Source: Karalla daura (taxonomy: Eukaryota; Chordata; Actinopteri; Chaetodontiformes; Leiognathidae). Taken from it: DNA of 64,000 nt. The stretch is from NCBI GenBank assembly GCA_029224185.1, contig CM055193.1, forward strand, positions 15,539,169 through 15,603,168. Direction: 5' to 3'. Positions 13,579-26,480 of the stretch are shown piece by piece; within the stretch, counting starts at the first letter, position 1; every line of letters starts with the position of its first letter. The notes beneath the pieces are model-generated. The model had not been told where the DNA came from and did not search any database. It was given only the letters and a program-made list of their open reading frames with translations. Position numbers and translations under genes: made by a program.

Positions 13579-14886
13579 TATTTCATGTCTGTCGAGTACA
13601 TGAGGCACTAAAGGCCAGGCTGATGGCACCCCCCCTATCTCCCCACTCCCCTCCTCATGGGGGAAGTCAGGGAGCTAAAAACAGAGGAGCTTAAGTCCTC
13701 CGCACACAGGGCAAAGAATGTGGTTGGAGGTCAACGCAGTTGAACCGAAAAAAATCCCTCTCTACCAAATATGTACACATCAAACCCATGATTACACAGA
13801 GGGACGCTCACTTAAAATAGGCCCTGGACAGCGTGTTCACATACTATCAAACCCACGCTGCCTTGTTATGACAGACAGCACTTGGTTCTGATGGCTTCTG
13901 GGGGGGCGGGGGGGGCAGGGGGGGTGATAGATTGTGATCCAGAAGAAAGCACTCGAATCTATTTTTATCCAAAGCATGTAATATCTTGCCCTTGTTGCGC
14001 CACAGCTTGGACTCCAGGTGCTTCAGGTTCCCATCGCCGACAGGTGCTCCAACATACGTGAGGGATGCAGGATGGCTCTGTCTCGCAGGAGCAAAAATCT
14101 GATGACCACTTAAGAGAGAAATTACCGGCAGTAGCAGCCAGGCAGATCCATCCCACTCCCGCCGTGTATACTTAATACAAGCTCTAAGCACTGGGATATA
14201 GGGGTCCAAATGTTCTCAGGGTAATCATGTTGTTGTTGGCAGCCCTCACCAGGAGCAGATATGACTTGTATTTACTGAAGGAGCGGGGGGGAGGGGGAGG
14301 GGGAGGAGGAGGAGGAGGAGGAGTGGTGGTCAAGAAGCAGCACTGCAGATAATCAGAACTGGACTAGCATGACCTGATTACCCCGGATACAGTCGCTTTC
14401 TGAATCTGTCACAGATTAGAAAAGGCACAAAAGCCATCCTCCCTTCCTCCCACAGACGAGCCCTCACAAAAGGCCAAAACATGAGCCCATGTAATCTTTA
14501 TGCTCCATCTTTTCTTCTCCCGCTTTGATTCAGTAAATATGATTGAAACACCGGAGGGGACGGTTCTGTCGGGTTCTGTCCCAAGGTCGGCGGTGCATGC
14601 ATACGAGTGTGTCCCTCTCGTTCTCTCTCTCTCTCTCTCTTTCTCTCTCTGCTGGTGTTTTCTTGCATCACTGCGTTCTCCGTTCTGGCTGCTCTCCACT
14701 CCCCCATTGGCCATTTTGAAGGATAACAGACCATGTTTGGTTAGCTGGTACAAAGAGAGGAGACAGGAGCGATTCCAAAGAAGGCCATATGTGTCAGAGC
14801 GAGCGCTCCGATCACACAGAATTTAATCTTTAAATTCATCAGGTGGCTTAATCTCCCACGTCATGTGACGATGGGAATATGGGGAA

Positions 14887-14912
14887 GGGGGGGGGGGGGG
14901 GGGGGGGGGGGG
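14887..14912. repeat. 26-base G homopolymer
   Basis: Uninterrupted G run after GGGGAA, followed by AGAAAGA. Confidence 0.95.
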
Positions 14913-16372
14913 AGAAAGATATACATGAATGTATGTGTTTTGATCCAGGAGCGCTGTTCTCTTTTGAAGTAGAGCCAGGCAGATTCACCTTCAGCTGGAG
15001 CTCTTTGAAGTGGATTTCTTCTTTGGTTCATTTTCCAAGCGTACCTCTCAAACTGAAAGGCCCAATACAAATCATATAAGCCACATGATCCCAACTGGCA
15101 GGCTTTACAATATGAAAACCTGTTCATTTTCGGCATCTGACATGATATTAACCCAATACTAACTTATTTGACTGATTTGAATTGAAGCAATATCACACCC
15201 TCACCAAAGCCATAAACACACACATAAACGCAAGCACCTGTGTATTTTCTGACCTAATGTTACTGGCACGATTGTCCTGTGCTGCTACTTAATGCCATTC
15301 ACCATGCACATTTTACATACATACAGCTACAGGTACCTGACAAGGAACGTGACTCTGATACATTGTGTTGATAATTAAATAAAGTGCAGAATCTCACAAC
15401 AGCCTGTTTGGGATCATGCAACAGCTTACCGTCACACGAGATAGCAAAGCAGCACAGCTGCAGCCTACACTGTCTCATCGGTGAGTGAATGGTTAAAGCT
15501 GCTGGTTAAGCAGATGGACTGTGCGGGGTAGCTGTTACCCTAAGGATGTGAATGCATGAATGTGACTTCATGAGGCACAGAAGAGCGCTATATAAGAGTG
15601 AGTCCATTTCCCATTCCCCATCGCAGTTCCTGGCTGTTTTCGGTCAGCTTCCTCGAGTGTCACAATCCAGCTCGGGTTTGCTGACACTGCTCTGACAGCA
15701 GACAGCTTGTTGCATTGCAACACCTACAAGTTGTGCAAGTTGCACTTAAAAACAGAGGAATGGCCAGATTGTGGCATCAGCCACCGACTGGTGTGGTTAC
15801 AGTCCTCTTCCATCTGGAGCGATTAAAGCAGGCACACACGGGCAGAAAGCCAGTATTTATCCTCACCAGTGCCCATGCCCAGTAACACTGGCCCCTGCCC
15901 AGCAACACTCACACAAAGTGGGGGGTCCCAGGCTGCTCCCCTATCAGCCAGCCTGCAGCTGAATCCTCCTCCAGCCCTGTCATTGCCAGATTCACCTCCA
16001 AAAGAGAGGAGGACAAGGAGGAGGGGGGGGCAGTGTTGACATCCTCCTCTCCTTCCTCCTCCTCCTCCACCGTTTTTCTCCTTTCTTTTCCTCCCAGCAG
16101 CCAGATTATTATCTGGATATCCCTCCTGTCAGCACCGCTTTGTTATCTCATTTCAGCGCTAGGAGATGGAGGAGCGGGTTGATTTGTATTTACAGGAGGC
16201 AGAGAAGGAGGGATGCGCCGACAAAGGGAGGAGGAAGAGGAAGAAAGGAGAGGATGATAGATGGGGAGATGAGAGCTTTTCAAAAGCTATCCAGGCTGTC
16301 ATTAGCTTGCAGCCTGAATGCAGCAGGCAGCAGCGGGAGCTAATGTGTGGGAAGGACGTTCAACCTGCACAC

Positions 16373-16427
16373 GCACACACACATGCACGCACGCACACAC
16401 ACGCGCACACACACGCACACACACATT
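16373..16427. repeat. Imperfect CA/CG dinucleotide repeat
   Basis: ACACGCAC-type alternating purine-pyrimidine stretch with CG interruptions. Confidence 0.85.
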
Positions 16428-16697
16428 GTAGCAGCATAATGGGCTCACCTGAATGCAGTTCGAGGCAACGCATGAATCTAATTCTCATTAAGCACTTCGA
16501 CATTAAGTGACGCGTGGAGAGAGACGAGCACGTTGGTGTGTACGCGGTTGCTCGTGTTGTCTAGTGCTGCTCGGGGGGAAAAAAGGGATCACGTAGAAAC
16601 CGCTCGCTTCGTGACTTTAACAACAAAGCACGTTTTCGCTCTCAGAATCTGTAAAAATAAAAAAAATAAAAAGGGAGGGCGACAGAACGGGACTCAC

Positions 16698-17060
16698 CTT
16701 GGTCGGGTCGCCTCCTGTTATCCACTTGTTACAATGGGAATTTAACACCATGGATCCTCAGTTAAGTTTCCTGGCAGGCGGACAAAAACAACGCAGCCCT
16801 CCCGAAGGTTGAAGACCCGAACGACGGGCTTTCGCTGGCGGCGGCGGAGCGGAGCGGAGCAGAGGGAGAAGCGAGTCCGTGTGTTGTGTTCCGGCAGCTC
16901 GGGAATACCGTCGGGGAACAACGGGAGAGAAGGTTGCGTCTTCAAACAGCTGTTTTCCAAAATGGAGTTAGCCCAGTGTGAGCCAATCAGAGGAGGCTCG
17001 CGCTCCTCCGTGGGCTGGAGCCAGCAGCGGCAGGAGCAGCAGCGGCACACTGCGCTCTGA
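16698..17060 (-). promoter_or_regulatory. CpG-rich promoter and candidate 5' exon, minus strand
   Basis: On the minus strand this GC-rich segment ends in GACCCGACCAAG|gtgagt (donor 16692-16697), a strong splice donor. A short reading frame opens with ATG at 16751-16749 (GGATCCATGG context) and runs 18 codons to the donor in phase 0. It resembles nothing I know, so it could be untranslated. An inverted CCAAT motif (plus-strand CCAATCAG at about 16984) and GC-rich sequence lie further upstream. This looks like a genuine housekeeping-type promoter. Synteny with the human region beyond TTPAL makes a 5' exon of a PKIG- or SERINC3-type neighbour conceivable, but nothing in the sequence identifies it. 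Confidence 0.45.
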
Positions 17061-17367
17061 ACATCACCAGGGGCGTAGCAAGCCATTCTGGGCCCTGAGC
17101 CCCCACCCCACCCCCCGATGATTTCAACACTCATAACATGATTTATAATGAAAAATAAGAAATTAAAAACTTGACATACTGATATTTTTCATTTAAGACA
17201 ATGGGAAAACAGATCATACATTCCCATTACACATCTATTCTCATTTGTCTGTTTATTCATTGACTTATTTATCAAGTTATTTATTCTTGGTGGTGATTCA
17301 TTGGGGTTATCTTGTCTCTGCACTTGTCATGTATCAAAGTGCCACCACCACCAGCACCTCCACCCCA

Positions 17368-17571
<204 letters not shown>

Positions 17572-18442
17572 ACCCACTCCTGTCAGCCGTCAGCTTCTAA
17601 TCGGCTAAATCTAGATATAACAAATCAACTGAAATGAGGGCACTTATATTTATTCTCTTTATATGATACAAACTAAATTTGAATATGTTTTTGTGTCATA
17701 TTGATAAAATATTTTAAAAATGTATATAAAATAATATCAACTGTTTCCAAAATAATTTGTCTACACAGGATTTTGTGTCAACACAGGACTGACTTACAGT
17801 ACATGGACTATGAACTAGTTGAGACCAAAGCAACAAAACACTTGTGGAACTCTCCAAAAGCATAGAATCAATGGCAGTATGTAGGTTATTAATTGGTTAT
17901 AAAAGAGGGATCCTGGAGAGAGGTTTGCTCATTCAAAGATACAGTCAAACATATGGTTGTATTAAACATATCACTGAACATCTATAAAATTGTTAAAAGC
18001 TAAATATGGGCTATTTGCAAGTGTTCTGTTCTGCTAATTATACATTTTGCACAGCAATCACAATTTTTGACAATTAGGTGTAGACAGTACAATCATTGCC
18101 GCTAATTATACGCTGCAGGTTGTAAAACAATCATGTTAGTTTCAGACACCATCTTCGTTTAGATTAAGCAACAGATTTGCAGCTTGGGAAACTGACAAGG
18201 AATCATTTTCATTTTAGAGCTTCCAACAGTCTGGAAATACCCTCAGAGCATCAGTGCCCTTTAATTATTCCTTCTTCTTATTGTGTTATTGTGAGCTCAT
18301 CTACAGCACAATACATAGTCCTGTTCACTCAATTAGTGTCATGGAAACGATGGACTAACAACCAACAGTGGAGGCTGTGTGGAGCTGGGATGAAAAGAAA
18401 AGTCAAAATCTCCTGATAGAAACAGAAAAAAGCAACAGCTGG

Positions 18443-18486
18443 AGTTAGGGTTCCCGAGTAGGGTTAGGGTTTCTTACTAGGGTTAG
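18443..18486 (+). repeat. Short degenerate telomere-like TTAGGG units
   Basis: GTTAGGGTT, GTAGGGTTAGGGTTT and CTAGGGTTAG occur within about 45 bases. This is too short and broken to be a telomere and is best seen as a small interstitial telomere-like tract. Confidence 0.6.
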
Positions 18487-18526
18487 CCTGCTGAATTAGA
18501 AACTGTTAGAAACTGTTAGAAACCAA

Positions 18527-18555
18527 CCATCATAAGATCCAGCATCTTATGATGG
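18527..18555. repeat. Perfect inverted repeat with 12-base arms
   Basis: CCATCATAAGAT (18527-18538) and its exact reverse complement (18544-18555) are separated by 5 bases. Confidence 0.85.
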
Positions 18556-19054
18556 CCCTGCTGCTGCTTCATCATCTGCTCATTCTGTATTGAGGTCTCT
18601 GCATTCCAGTCTTCCTCCTCCTCCTCCACACCCATGTTACCACTAGTTTCCCTGGGTGTGGTGAAAGGGTCAAGGAAAGACAGGACTGCAGAGAACCGCC
18701 ACTTTGTAAGCACCAGACGCTTCACTATGTCATTCGTACAACATGTACATGTACCAATTTTTGAAGAGTCACAGGGAACCTTGATAGAAAACAAAACAGT
18801 TGTACATTGATCATATAAGAGGTCAGAGGTCATAGGAGGTCAGAGGGTGCCTTGAAACAATAGGCATGAGATCTGCACCTACGCCAGAAATGTAAATAAA
18901 CAAAATTTCAATTTATTTGAACACGATAGTTAAAAAGAGCAGTTGAGTGGTCATCAATTTCTGCCCACAAAAAAAATGGGCAAAACTGGGACAACTTGCT
19001 GCAAATGTAGGAAACCTATATGTAAGGCCCACACACAAAGGGTTTCATACTAAT

Positions 19055-19061
19055 GCTACTG

Positions 19062-19102
<41 letters not shown>

Positions 19103-19103
19103 G
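19055..19103. repeat. (CTA)n trinucleotide microsatellite
   Basis: CTA/ACT repeat of about 48 bases with one early interruption. Confidence 0.93.
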
Positions 19104-20465
19104 CACTCAGTAATTTCATTATTGTTGATGTGATTTATGTTGTGATGATGTTGAATTCGTGATGAATTTATATAATTAATGATTGCAATATTACATTGGA
19201 GAGATATTTGGTGTTATGACAATTGGGACAGTGTTTAACGTTGTAATGGTTGTACCAGGTGATATACAGAAATCACATACATCAAAACAGTTCAATATAT
19301 AATATACAATAATAATAACATATTAACATCATAATGACCACTATGTCTTTATGTCTTTGAAAAAACAAGATGTGTGAAAGGTGCTTTAATCCAAAATTGG
19401 GTAAATATTGGGTAAATATATAAAAACACGCTCTCTGCTTCCTGAAACATTGATTATGGATTAATCAGTCATTTATTAATGTCAGATTAGTTATTTATAC
19501 ATTTAAAAAAGATATGTCGTTTAGAAACAGGAGTAGATTCTTTGCCTGGGTAAAACTGACCCAGGCCGTACCATGAAGGCATAGAATATGAACAGTGTGT
19601 AGGGACTGATGAGAGCTGAGTAAATCATCCAAATGGAAATGATCCAATATCAAAGCAGCGGGCTCCGATGCCAAACCTATTTTAATCTGGGCTGTATGAC
19701 ACAGTTCTCTGTTGGTTAAAACACTCAGGATTCATATAGCTTTTATTAGGAGGCTTCTATTAATTGGAAGTATGATCGCTCAGCCCAGTTTTAAGCACCA
19801 CTGGCCTGAAGCGCAAGAGTGCCTCTGCAGAAAGACATGAATCACATTTACTCGTGTATTGTCTGCAAGTACAATGTAGAGCTTAGGTACTGCCATTAAG
19901 CCACAGTCACCCTAAAACCTGATATATGTCAGTCCTACTTTAATGAATTTTAACAATCTTCAGCTCCCGTTGAAATATCCATTGTAGTGGGACAGCTGTA
20001 TTAGATTGGATTTGTTTCAACTATGTAAACCTATTGACCTGGCAACAAATGATGGGTGATGACATAACAACCAAGGAAAGCCAGCGCTGCATAATAATTG
20101 CTTTTACTTCAATTGAGGCAAAGAATATTTAGTGGTCTGCAGTCTGCAGCCTCGCAGCTAGATGTCAGTGGATTCTGCTCACTGGTCCTTTCAGTCCAGG
20201 CTCAAATGTGGTATTTTTACACTGTGGTATCACTGAACTGACTACATTTTCCACCACTGTATTTAGGAAGTCCACAGAGACCATGAGTCGTCTTTTGGGA
20301 AGCACCACTCATGTCAATCATAGTCACGTTGGCAAAAAACAAACAAAAAAACAAAAAACAAAAAAAACACAACTTGCCCAGAGCCTTCAACATACTACCA
20401 TACTCAGCCAAAAACAGCATCTTCCAGCACAAACAAGACACAAATAGCACTTTTTCCACTTGAGT

Positions 20466-21788
20466 TTTATTTAGCTGTTGTAACTACCAATGATAAATAT
20501 CCTGTAACACAGTACATTTTACAGTCACGCACATGCTTGAAATAAAAATATAAAAGACTGACAAATAAATTCATTCAGTTAGCTTTGGGCTACTGCAATG
20601 AAAACAGATCCAACAATATTGCACGCCTCTGTACATGGCCTGGTGTAAATTTTGGCACACCAGTTGTCTATAGAGTCACGCCCGAGTGTTCTCTTTCCAA
20701 TGTGACTCCAGTGATCAGGAATGGCTCAGTGTTAAGACTAAGTGATGAACAACTGGCAAACAGGTCAAAAAAAAGCTTTTAAAAAAAAACATAAGGCAGA
20801 TTATCTTAACTTAGAAAAATAATCCTCTCAAAAGATACTAGAGAAAACCAAAGCATCAACTGAACAAAGGCCCTGAAATACTGAGATAGATGTTCAGCCA
20901 GAACATTCAGGGGCCAGCTGACAAACACAGGTGAATATTGCTTTGGTAGAAATCTGTCGTGGGTTGTGACGAAACAGGAGCATCCACAGAACAGTTTAAG
21001 GCAATGTACTAGATGGTTAAACACACAAAAACTGTCACTGATTTGTAGAGTTGCGTAGTGAGGTGATGTAACCATGCAGACAGGGCACTAATGGCCACAA
21101 GTCACATTTCCCCTTGTCTGTCTTAAAATATTACTGACAAGCTCAAATGTGCTGTAACACTGACACAGATTTAGCTCGTTCATGCAGGCCATTACGAAAT
21201 CCCTTGCTCACTTCCGATGAACGAGATGGTGGACAGATCCGCAGTGTTTGCTGCAGGCAAAGCTGTTCTTCAAACTGAGGTGAACTCTGCCTGGTATCTC
21301 CTCCTCTCCATCCTGGTGCCTCTCGCTCTCGATTTGTCAGTGTGGCCTTAAGATGAAGCCTTACTTTAACTTGAACCGAACACAAAATGAGGACAGTGAA
21401 TTTTTCCACCCCGCCACGCTCTAAGAAGGTGTCTTGGTGTGGTCTGAAGGAGAGATTGCGTCAGACCAAAGCTGTTCTAGTACACAGCCCTGACTACTGG
21501 GTATGTAGAATTCTGTATCTAATCGTTCAGAGGCCATCTATGATGGCTAAACATGAGCTGCTCATGTGAAAAGCCTCTTTGCTTGAGCCTGCAGCTGCCT
21601 CGGAGTCACGGGTAAATGCTGGGCTATGTGTCAACTAGAAAATACTGTCCACCTAATAGTGCTATTTAGTAAAATAAATCATGTATAATATTGGCAACTT
21701 GCCCTGTAAAAGTCTACAAGTACACGTGTTTCCAATGAAACAGAAAATGTCCTCTCAGCGACGGGAGTGCCGGTGCCTCCGCGCCGCA
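20466..21788 (-). other. ttpal: Probable ttpal 3' UTR with polyadenylation signal
   Basis: The ttpal stop codon ends at 21789. Reading on along the minus strand, the first clear AATAAA I see is at 20471-20466 (plus-strand TTTATT). No other gene intervenes, so the 3' UTR is likely about 1.3 kb. The end point is inferred from the signal alone. Confidence 0.55.
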
Positions 21789-24700
21789 TCAGTAACAGTA
21801 GTAAAGTTGAGAGCGCAGCCCCCTGAAGGTGTCCTCGTCCTGCCCGCTGGCCTGCTCGCCCTCGAACAGCATGGAGTCTGGGAGCACCACGCCCTCTAGT
21901 GGATCAGGTTGGCAGAACTCCACGATGAACTCCTCCTCGCAGTCCAGCAGCAGCCTGGACCAGGCGTGCATGTCCAGCTGGCCCGCGGTGCCGCCGTACT
22001 CCTGCGGTAGAACCAGCCGGGGAATGTTCCGGTGCAGGGAGCGCAGGTCCGAGCCGTGGAGGATGTACTGCGTGGGGAAGAAACGCGCAAGTTGCAAAAA
22101 TGACATCCAACACAGTTACGCAAACCCAGTGTCTCTTTTATCAAACTGTTTCAGTTTCTCAGTCACCAAATTTACTATTAGGATGCAATGTCCCTGCTAA
22201 CAATGGAGCTGCTGGAGACAGTGAACGCCAGTTCTTCTCTGGAAACCATAAATTGCCACATTCAGGAGTCTAAATGCTACCAGTGGTCCTTATCTGCCCA
22301 TTGAGTAACAACCCATGTGAATGCTACCAACTAACCCTAATTCTGCCATTTTAATTGAAGAGGATGTCAGCATGTTTCCTCTTCCCCCGCATGAATTACG
22401 CTCTATTGCTGCCATTTTGGATGTGATCAAAACAAACCCTCTCATGGGATTCTGAAAAATATGGGTTTGCGCTTCGGGTTATTGTTGTTCACTCTATTGG
22501 GGGAAAAAAAAAGCTTGGCCTTCCTGTTTCACAGACGAAAATATGCTATTACTTTGAAGCAAAGGCTGCAGAAAAAAAGGGAGGCATGCGACTTTGTTTA
22601 AGACAAAAGGATCATTCAGAGAAAATCGAGGGCCATACGTACCCTCTCTGCCATCTTCTCCTTCAGAAACGGCTTAATTATAGCAAATATGCCTTTGAAA
22701 ATCCTGGGCTCGTTAATTATGTTAACAGCCTTGATTCTGATTGGAAACCCATCCTGTGAATTAGAGGAGAAACAGAACAGTCACAGCTGGTCCCTGTCAA
22801 ACGGTTCACTTGATGTTTTTGTGTACACATTCAAACACTGCGCACACTGCAGTCACGACAAAACCCTACAGGCTGTGCTCAAGAGCCACTGGCACGAATG
22901 AAAAGGGACTCTTATTCTTATTCAAATTCACTGCCGTGTCTTTTTAAAACCAAAACATAGGATCTTGCATTCATATATCAATGGCATAAAAATAGATGAC
23001 AGTGATTTTATGGTTTGATTAAAAAGAAATTCAAACATTTCTCTCATTCTCATTTCTCACCTGGAGGATGCTCACAACCTTTTTAGCCAGGAACGGACCT
23101 GGATTGGATGCTTGAGACATGCCCACACCGGTGTAGTCAGCCAAGATGACGATGCCATTCACCTGCGTTTCCTCCGGCTGGATCAGCTTCTCCAGAGTCA
23201 GATAGATAGCCCTCACATTGTCCACAAAGGGGTAATCGTTTGGTTTCCATTTTCCTGTAAAAAGAGATTAAATTCAGCCATGCTACATCGAGAGTGAAGG
23301 CGGTCCGACGGAGTAATCGATGAGTTATATAACGGTTTATGTAAGGCTGTTGTGCTCTCTGACAGCAACCTGGCCGGAGACAGAGGATGTATCTTCCGTT
23401 GGGATCGGGCTGTGGCAGGACCGTGAGAAAGCCAAGGTCCAGGACGTGTTTCACAGTGGATGGTTTCAGGTCCTGGAACACTTCTGGCCAAGCCTTGCGC
23501 CCTGCATGGTAGTTGAGCAACAGTTGCAAAGCTCGATCATAATCAAACTTCCTGGCCCGCAGGAAGCGCAAGAGAAAGGTGTCATCCAGCCTGGTCCGGA
23601 GGTTGGGCTGTTCCTGCAGAGTCAAAAAGAAAACATGCCCTCAGCACATCATGATGTGGCAAGTAAAGATCAGGATGCAACTTGATAGATCATCATGGTG
23701 ATAAATGGCATTGGGATTTGACTGGCCATTAAGATTCTGGTGATGTTCCTTGTTTTTCTTTTAGTCAACAAAGCTCAAAAAGATCAAAAGATCAAGACCA
23801 GTGAAGAACTGATCCTACAAACAAATATTCAGTCAAAAGACTCCATTTAGTTTTACTCAATACAACATTGAGTCTCGTTTGTTCACATTGTTGTCTTCAC
23901 TTGTTGCCTCAGAGAAGAAAACATGGGCACTGTAGTTTATTTTGGGGCAGTCCCACAGATCTCATTCAACTCCAATGGATAGCAAGTAAAGCCCAAAGCT
24001 GGGGGCTGAAACTTCTGAAACAAACGCATCATTGAATCTGTTAGATGTGACAAGTTCCACAGGGCTTTTGTAAATATTTATGACCCATTCAAAAAGAGTG
24101 CCACAAGCCTAGGAAGTCATAAAATATTAAACAAAGTAATACATTGATTTTGACCTTATCATGGATTTGTGGCAAAAAATACAAGTAGTTAAGTACTTGT
24201 GTAACCTAAAAGCATGAAAGAGGATCTGTCTGATCACAAAGTGATCACAAGATTATTTCTTTATTGGCTTCTGGATATCACAATAAAAACACTACTGCAC
24301 TATAATCTTGCACATGCATTCCCACACTGCACTGGTCTGTACATATGCAATTGTCTGTTAATTTGGTCTACTCGATGGTTTTTGCATTGTGGCCAAATCA
24401 TTGCATTAGTATGTTGCACCTCATTCCAGAGATACAATTCATTGTATCTGTATAACTAATGGCAATAAAAAGGATTCTGGTTCAGACAAGTTCCTAGAAA
24501 TGGACACTTGCAGGATGTAACGTAGGACATATTAATTTGTGCCTGAACAGTTCCCTTCTACATAACAAAAGATACAAGTCTGATCACTGGAGTCAGCATT
24601 TGGATGGGATAAATCGCACTGTCTTTCTTTATTGTTACTCTGTGTTCATGTGGAAAGCTTCCCATCAACAAGGAACAATGTTAAACCTTTAGGATCATGT

Positions 24701-24896
24701 CCCTTAGTGCTTGCACATCCCGGAGGCGCCACTCTGGCTTTTCCTGGAGCTCCTCCCGGGCCTTGGCCACCAGCTCTGGGGTCAGGGTGCAGGAATAAAT
24801 AGGTGGAGGGGGTCGAGGGAACCAGCTGTGTCCTGCAGCTGCTGCTGGGTCCACTGGAGGAGACATAAGATCGATGGACTCATGCTGATCAGCCAT
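21789..24896 (-). CDS. ttpal: Alpha-tocopherol transfer protein-like (CRAL-TRIO lipid-transfer protein)
   Basis: Five coding exons on the minus strand: 24896-24687, 23613-23370, 23254-23061, 22753-22643 and 22067-21789. All are flanked by AG/GT (donor gttgct at exon 2 is weak) and the phases agree, giving 345 residues against about 342 for human TTPAL as I recall it. The first exon carries a Pro-rich N-terminus (PRPPPPIY), then the CRAL-TRIO N-terminal helical block (REELQEKPEWRLRDVQALRD). Exon 2 holds FLLRFLRARKFDYDRAL. Exons 3-5 form the lipid-binding Sec14 fold, with YLTLEKLIQ, ETQVNGIVILADY, NEPRIFKGIFAIIKPFL and LPQEYGGTAG. It ends in SQLYYCY, like TTPAL rather than TTPA. Basic residues around RIKAV and KEKMAER match the region where TTPA binds phosphoinositides. 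It is expected to carry hydrophobic ligands between membranes; its ligand is less well defined than for TTPA. An acceptor at 24914 implies an upstream untranslated exon. Confidence 0.95.
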
Positions 24897-24913
24897 GGAA
24901 TGACTGGAAGGAG

Positions 24914-25450
24914 CTGTCCGAGGAGCAAAACACAAGAAGCGATGAATAGATTACAACGCGGCTCCAGCAATGGCATGACACAGTAGGAATTAAATGTGTT
25001 AAAAGAATGGACAAAATCAGAAGACATCTCTGTCAGATCAACGATGCCATGTATGTATTTATTTAGCAGTGAGTCACAGCCGGACATAGGCAGAAGCGAT
25101 GCGACAGAACGTAAGTTAGGGAAAAAAAGGCAAATACCAACCCAGAAATGCGTTTTACAGAAACTGGTTTAAAAGTCTCATATATGCCATTTATGAGCAT
25201 CCATTGGCGAGTGATTAAATGTCATTAAAAGCTCAGCTGCAAGGTCCTAAAGTGCCTAAAATCTCTACCGACCTTACAGCAAAATCCTTTTTCCGGGTAG
25301 GGAAACGGTGCTTTCTCATTGGTCCGTAGGTGTCACGTGACAAGCTGCCGACGCACCAACGCGGACGAGTCATACGTCTCTTGTTTTGATGGTAGATGCT
25401 GCCTTCAGGTGTTGCTGGGAAACGCCAAAACTACATCGCGTCCGGCAGAC
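24914..25450 (-). promoter_or_regulatory. ttpal: ttpal 5' region: acceptor, candidate untranslated first exon and promoter
   Basis: The coding exon begins after TTGCTCCTCGGACAG|, a good acceptor (exon edge 24913), so an untranslated exon lies upstream. A short CpG-rich patch at about 25275-25440 is the likely promoter. It has a donor-like TTTGCT|gtaagg (exon edge 25278), an inverted CCAAT (ATTGG at 25318-25322) and the perfect palindrome GTCACGTGAC at 25332-25341. The palindrome is the USF/TFE-type E-box, identical to the CLEAR consensus. The exact transcription start is not visible. Confidence 0.6.
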
Positions 25451-26480
25451 AAAATTGACACTAAATCCTGCCCAAAGATCTTTGTGGCATGTCTAATGAC
25501 TTGTTTTTTTTGTTGCAAAGTCAGTTCCAACATAATCTTATATTTGAAATAAATAATGGATAAGGCAATATTTTACTTGTTGAAGCGTACTTAGTCTGTG
25601 TCTCAGTCTTCTTGTCCCACGGTATAAATGCACCTGAACCTCACATCTCGCATATAACTTAATTAATAATGGCATGTGTCCTCATGTCTTTACATTACTA
25701 ATATTAAAGGATTAGAGCCTATATTTATCACTCCACATGATGCTGTTGAAAGTGATGAAAGAAAGTGATCCCGATGAAAGTGAATAGACCTAATTAATGT
25801 GTCCTAGACAGAATTGTATTTTCACGGTTTTAATCTTTTAATCACTACTAATTATGTTTAAGATCTATATAGGCTCTCTTTCTTTCTTTTTTTCTGTCTT
25901 TCTTTCTCACATTTTTGTGTATACATGAATTGAAACTATCACACTTGAATGCAGTAGATGGCAGAGTTTGTCAGCTCGCCAATCAACCTGGACCTCCTGT
26001 ATTTAGAGGTTATGACAGGGTCTGTCAGGGTCTGTTTTTGAGAAGTTGTCACATTAATATAAGAAAACATCAAAACAACCATTTGCACTCATGCAATTTA
26101 TCTCTCAGGATGACATTCATGCGTGGAGCCTCTGCTCTCACAGTGCTCTCCTCCATGTTGCACTGGCAGACGATGGCACCTCTGTCACTGCCTGTGGCAC
26201 TGGTTAACTGTGGCAGCCTAATTATAGCTCATAATTATTGTATCTACACACACCGCCCCCACCTTGAATCAGTGCTATCTTTAATGATTTTATGGTACTT
26301 TATCTCATGTCACGTGTTGGATTAGGTCAGCGAGCAAACAGAACTGCCACGTTGGAGCCAACCCCACCTCTTGTGTGATATCCTTATTAAGATGTATGGT
26401 CCCATGTATGCCTCAAAAACCTGTTATAATAATTGATAGTATTAAATATAGTACATACACTGTAAAAATAGACCTTGGGA
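25450..26480. other. Intergenic region between ttpal promoter and hnf4a 3' end
   Basis: AT-rich, with a small TTTC/CTTT pyrimidine repeat near 25877-25908. No gene is recognised. The right part may already be hnf4a 3' UTR. Confidence 0.6.

Larger units (their letters stand above)
17580..20460. other. AT-rich intergenic region between the left promoter patch and the ttpal 3' end
   Basis: No gene is recognised. The sequence is AT-rich, with a (CTA)n run at 19055-19103, a 12-base-arm inverted repeat at 18527-18555 and TTAGGG-like units near 18443-18486. Its right end lies just beyond the likely ttpal polyadenylation signal. Confidence 0.6.

Noticed and set aside
16166..16510. Plus-strand frame opening MEERVDLYLQEAEKEG after an acceptor-like TTTCAG
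   Set aside because: The start looks protein-like but the frame runs into a CA repeat. No family is recognised, and the stretch just upstream is a GA/CT-rich simple sequence.
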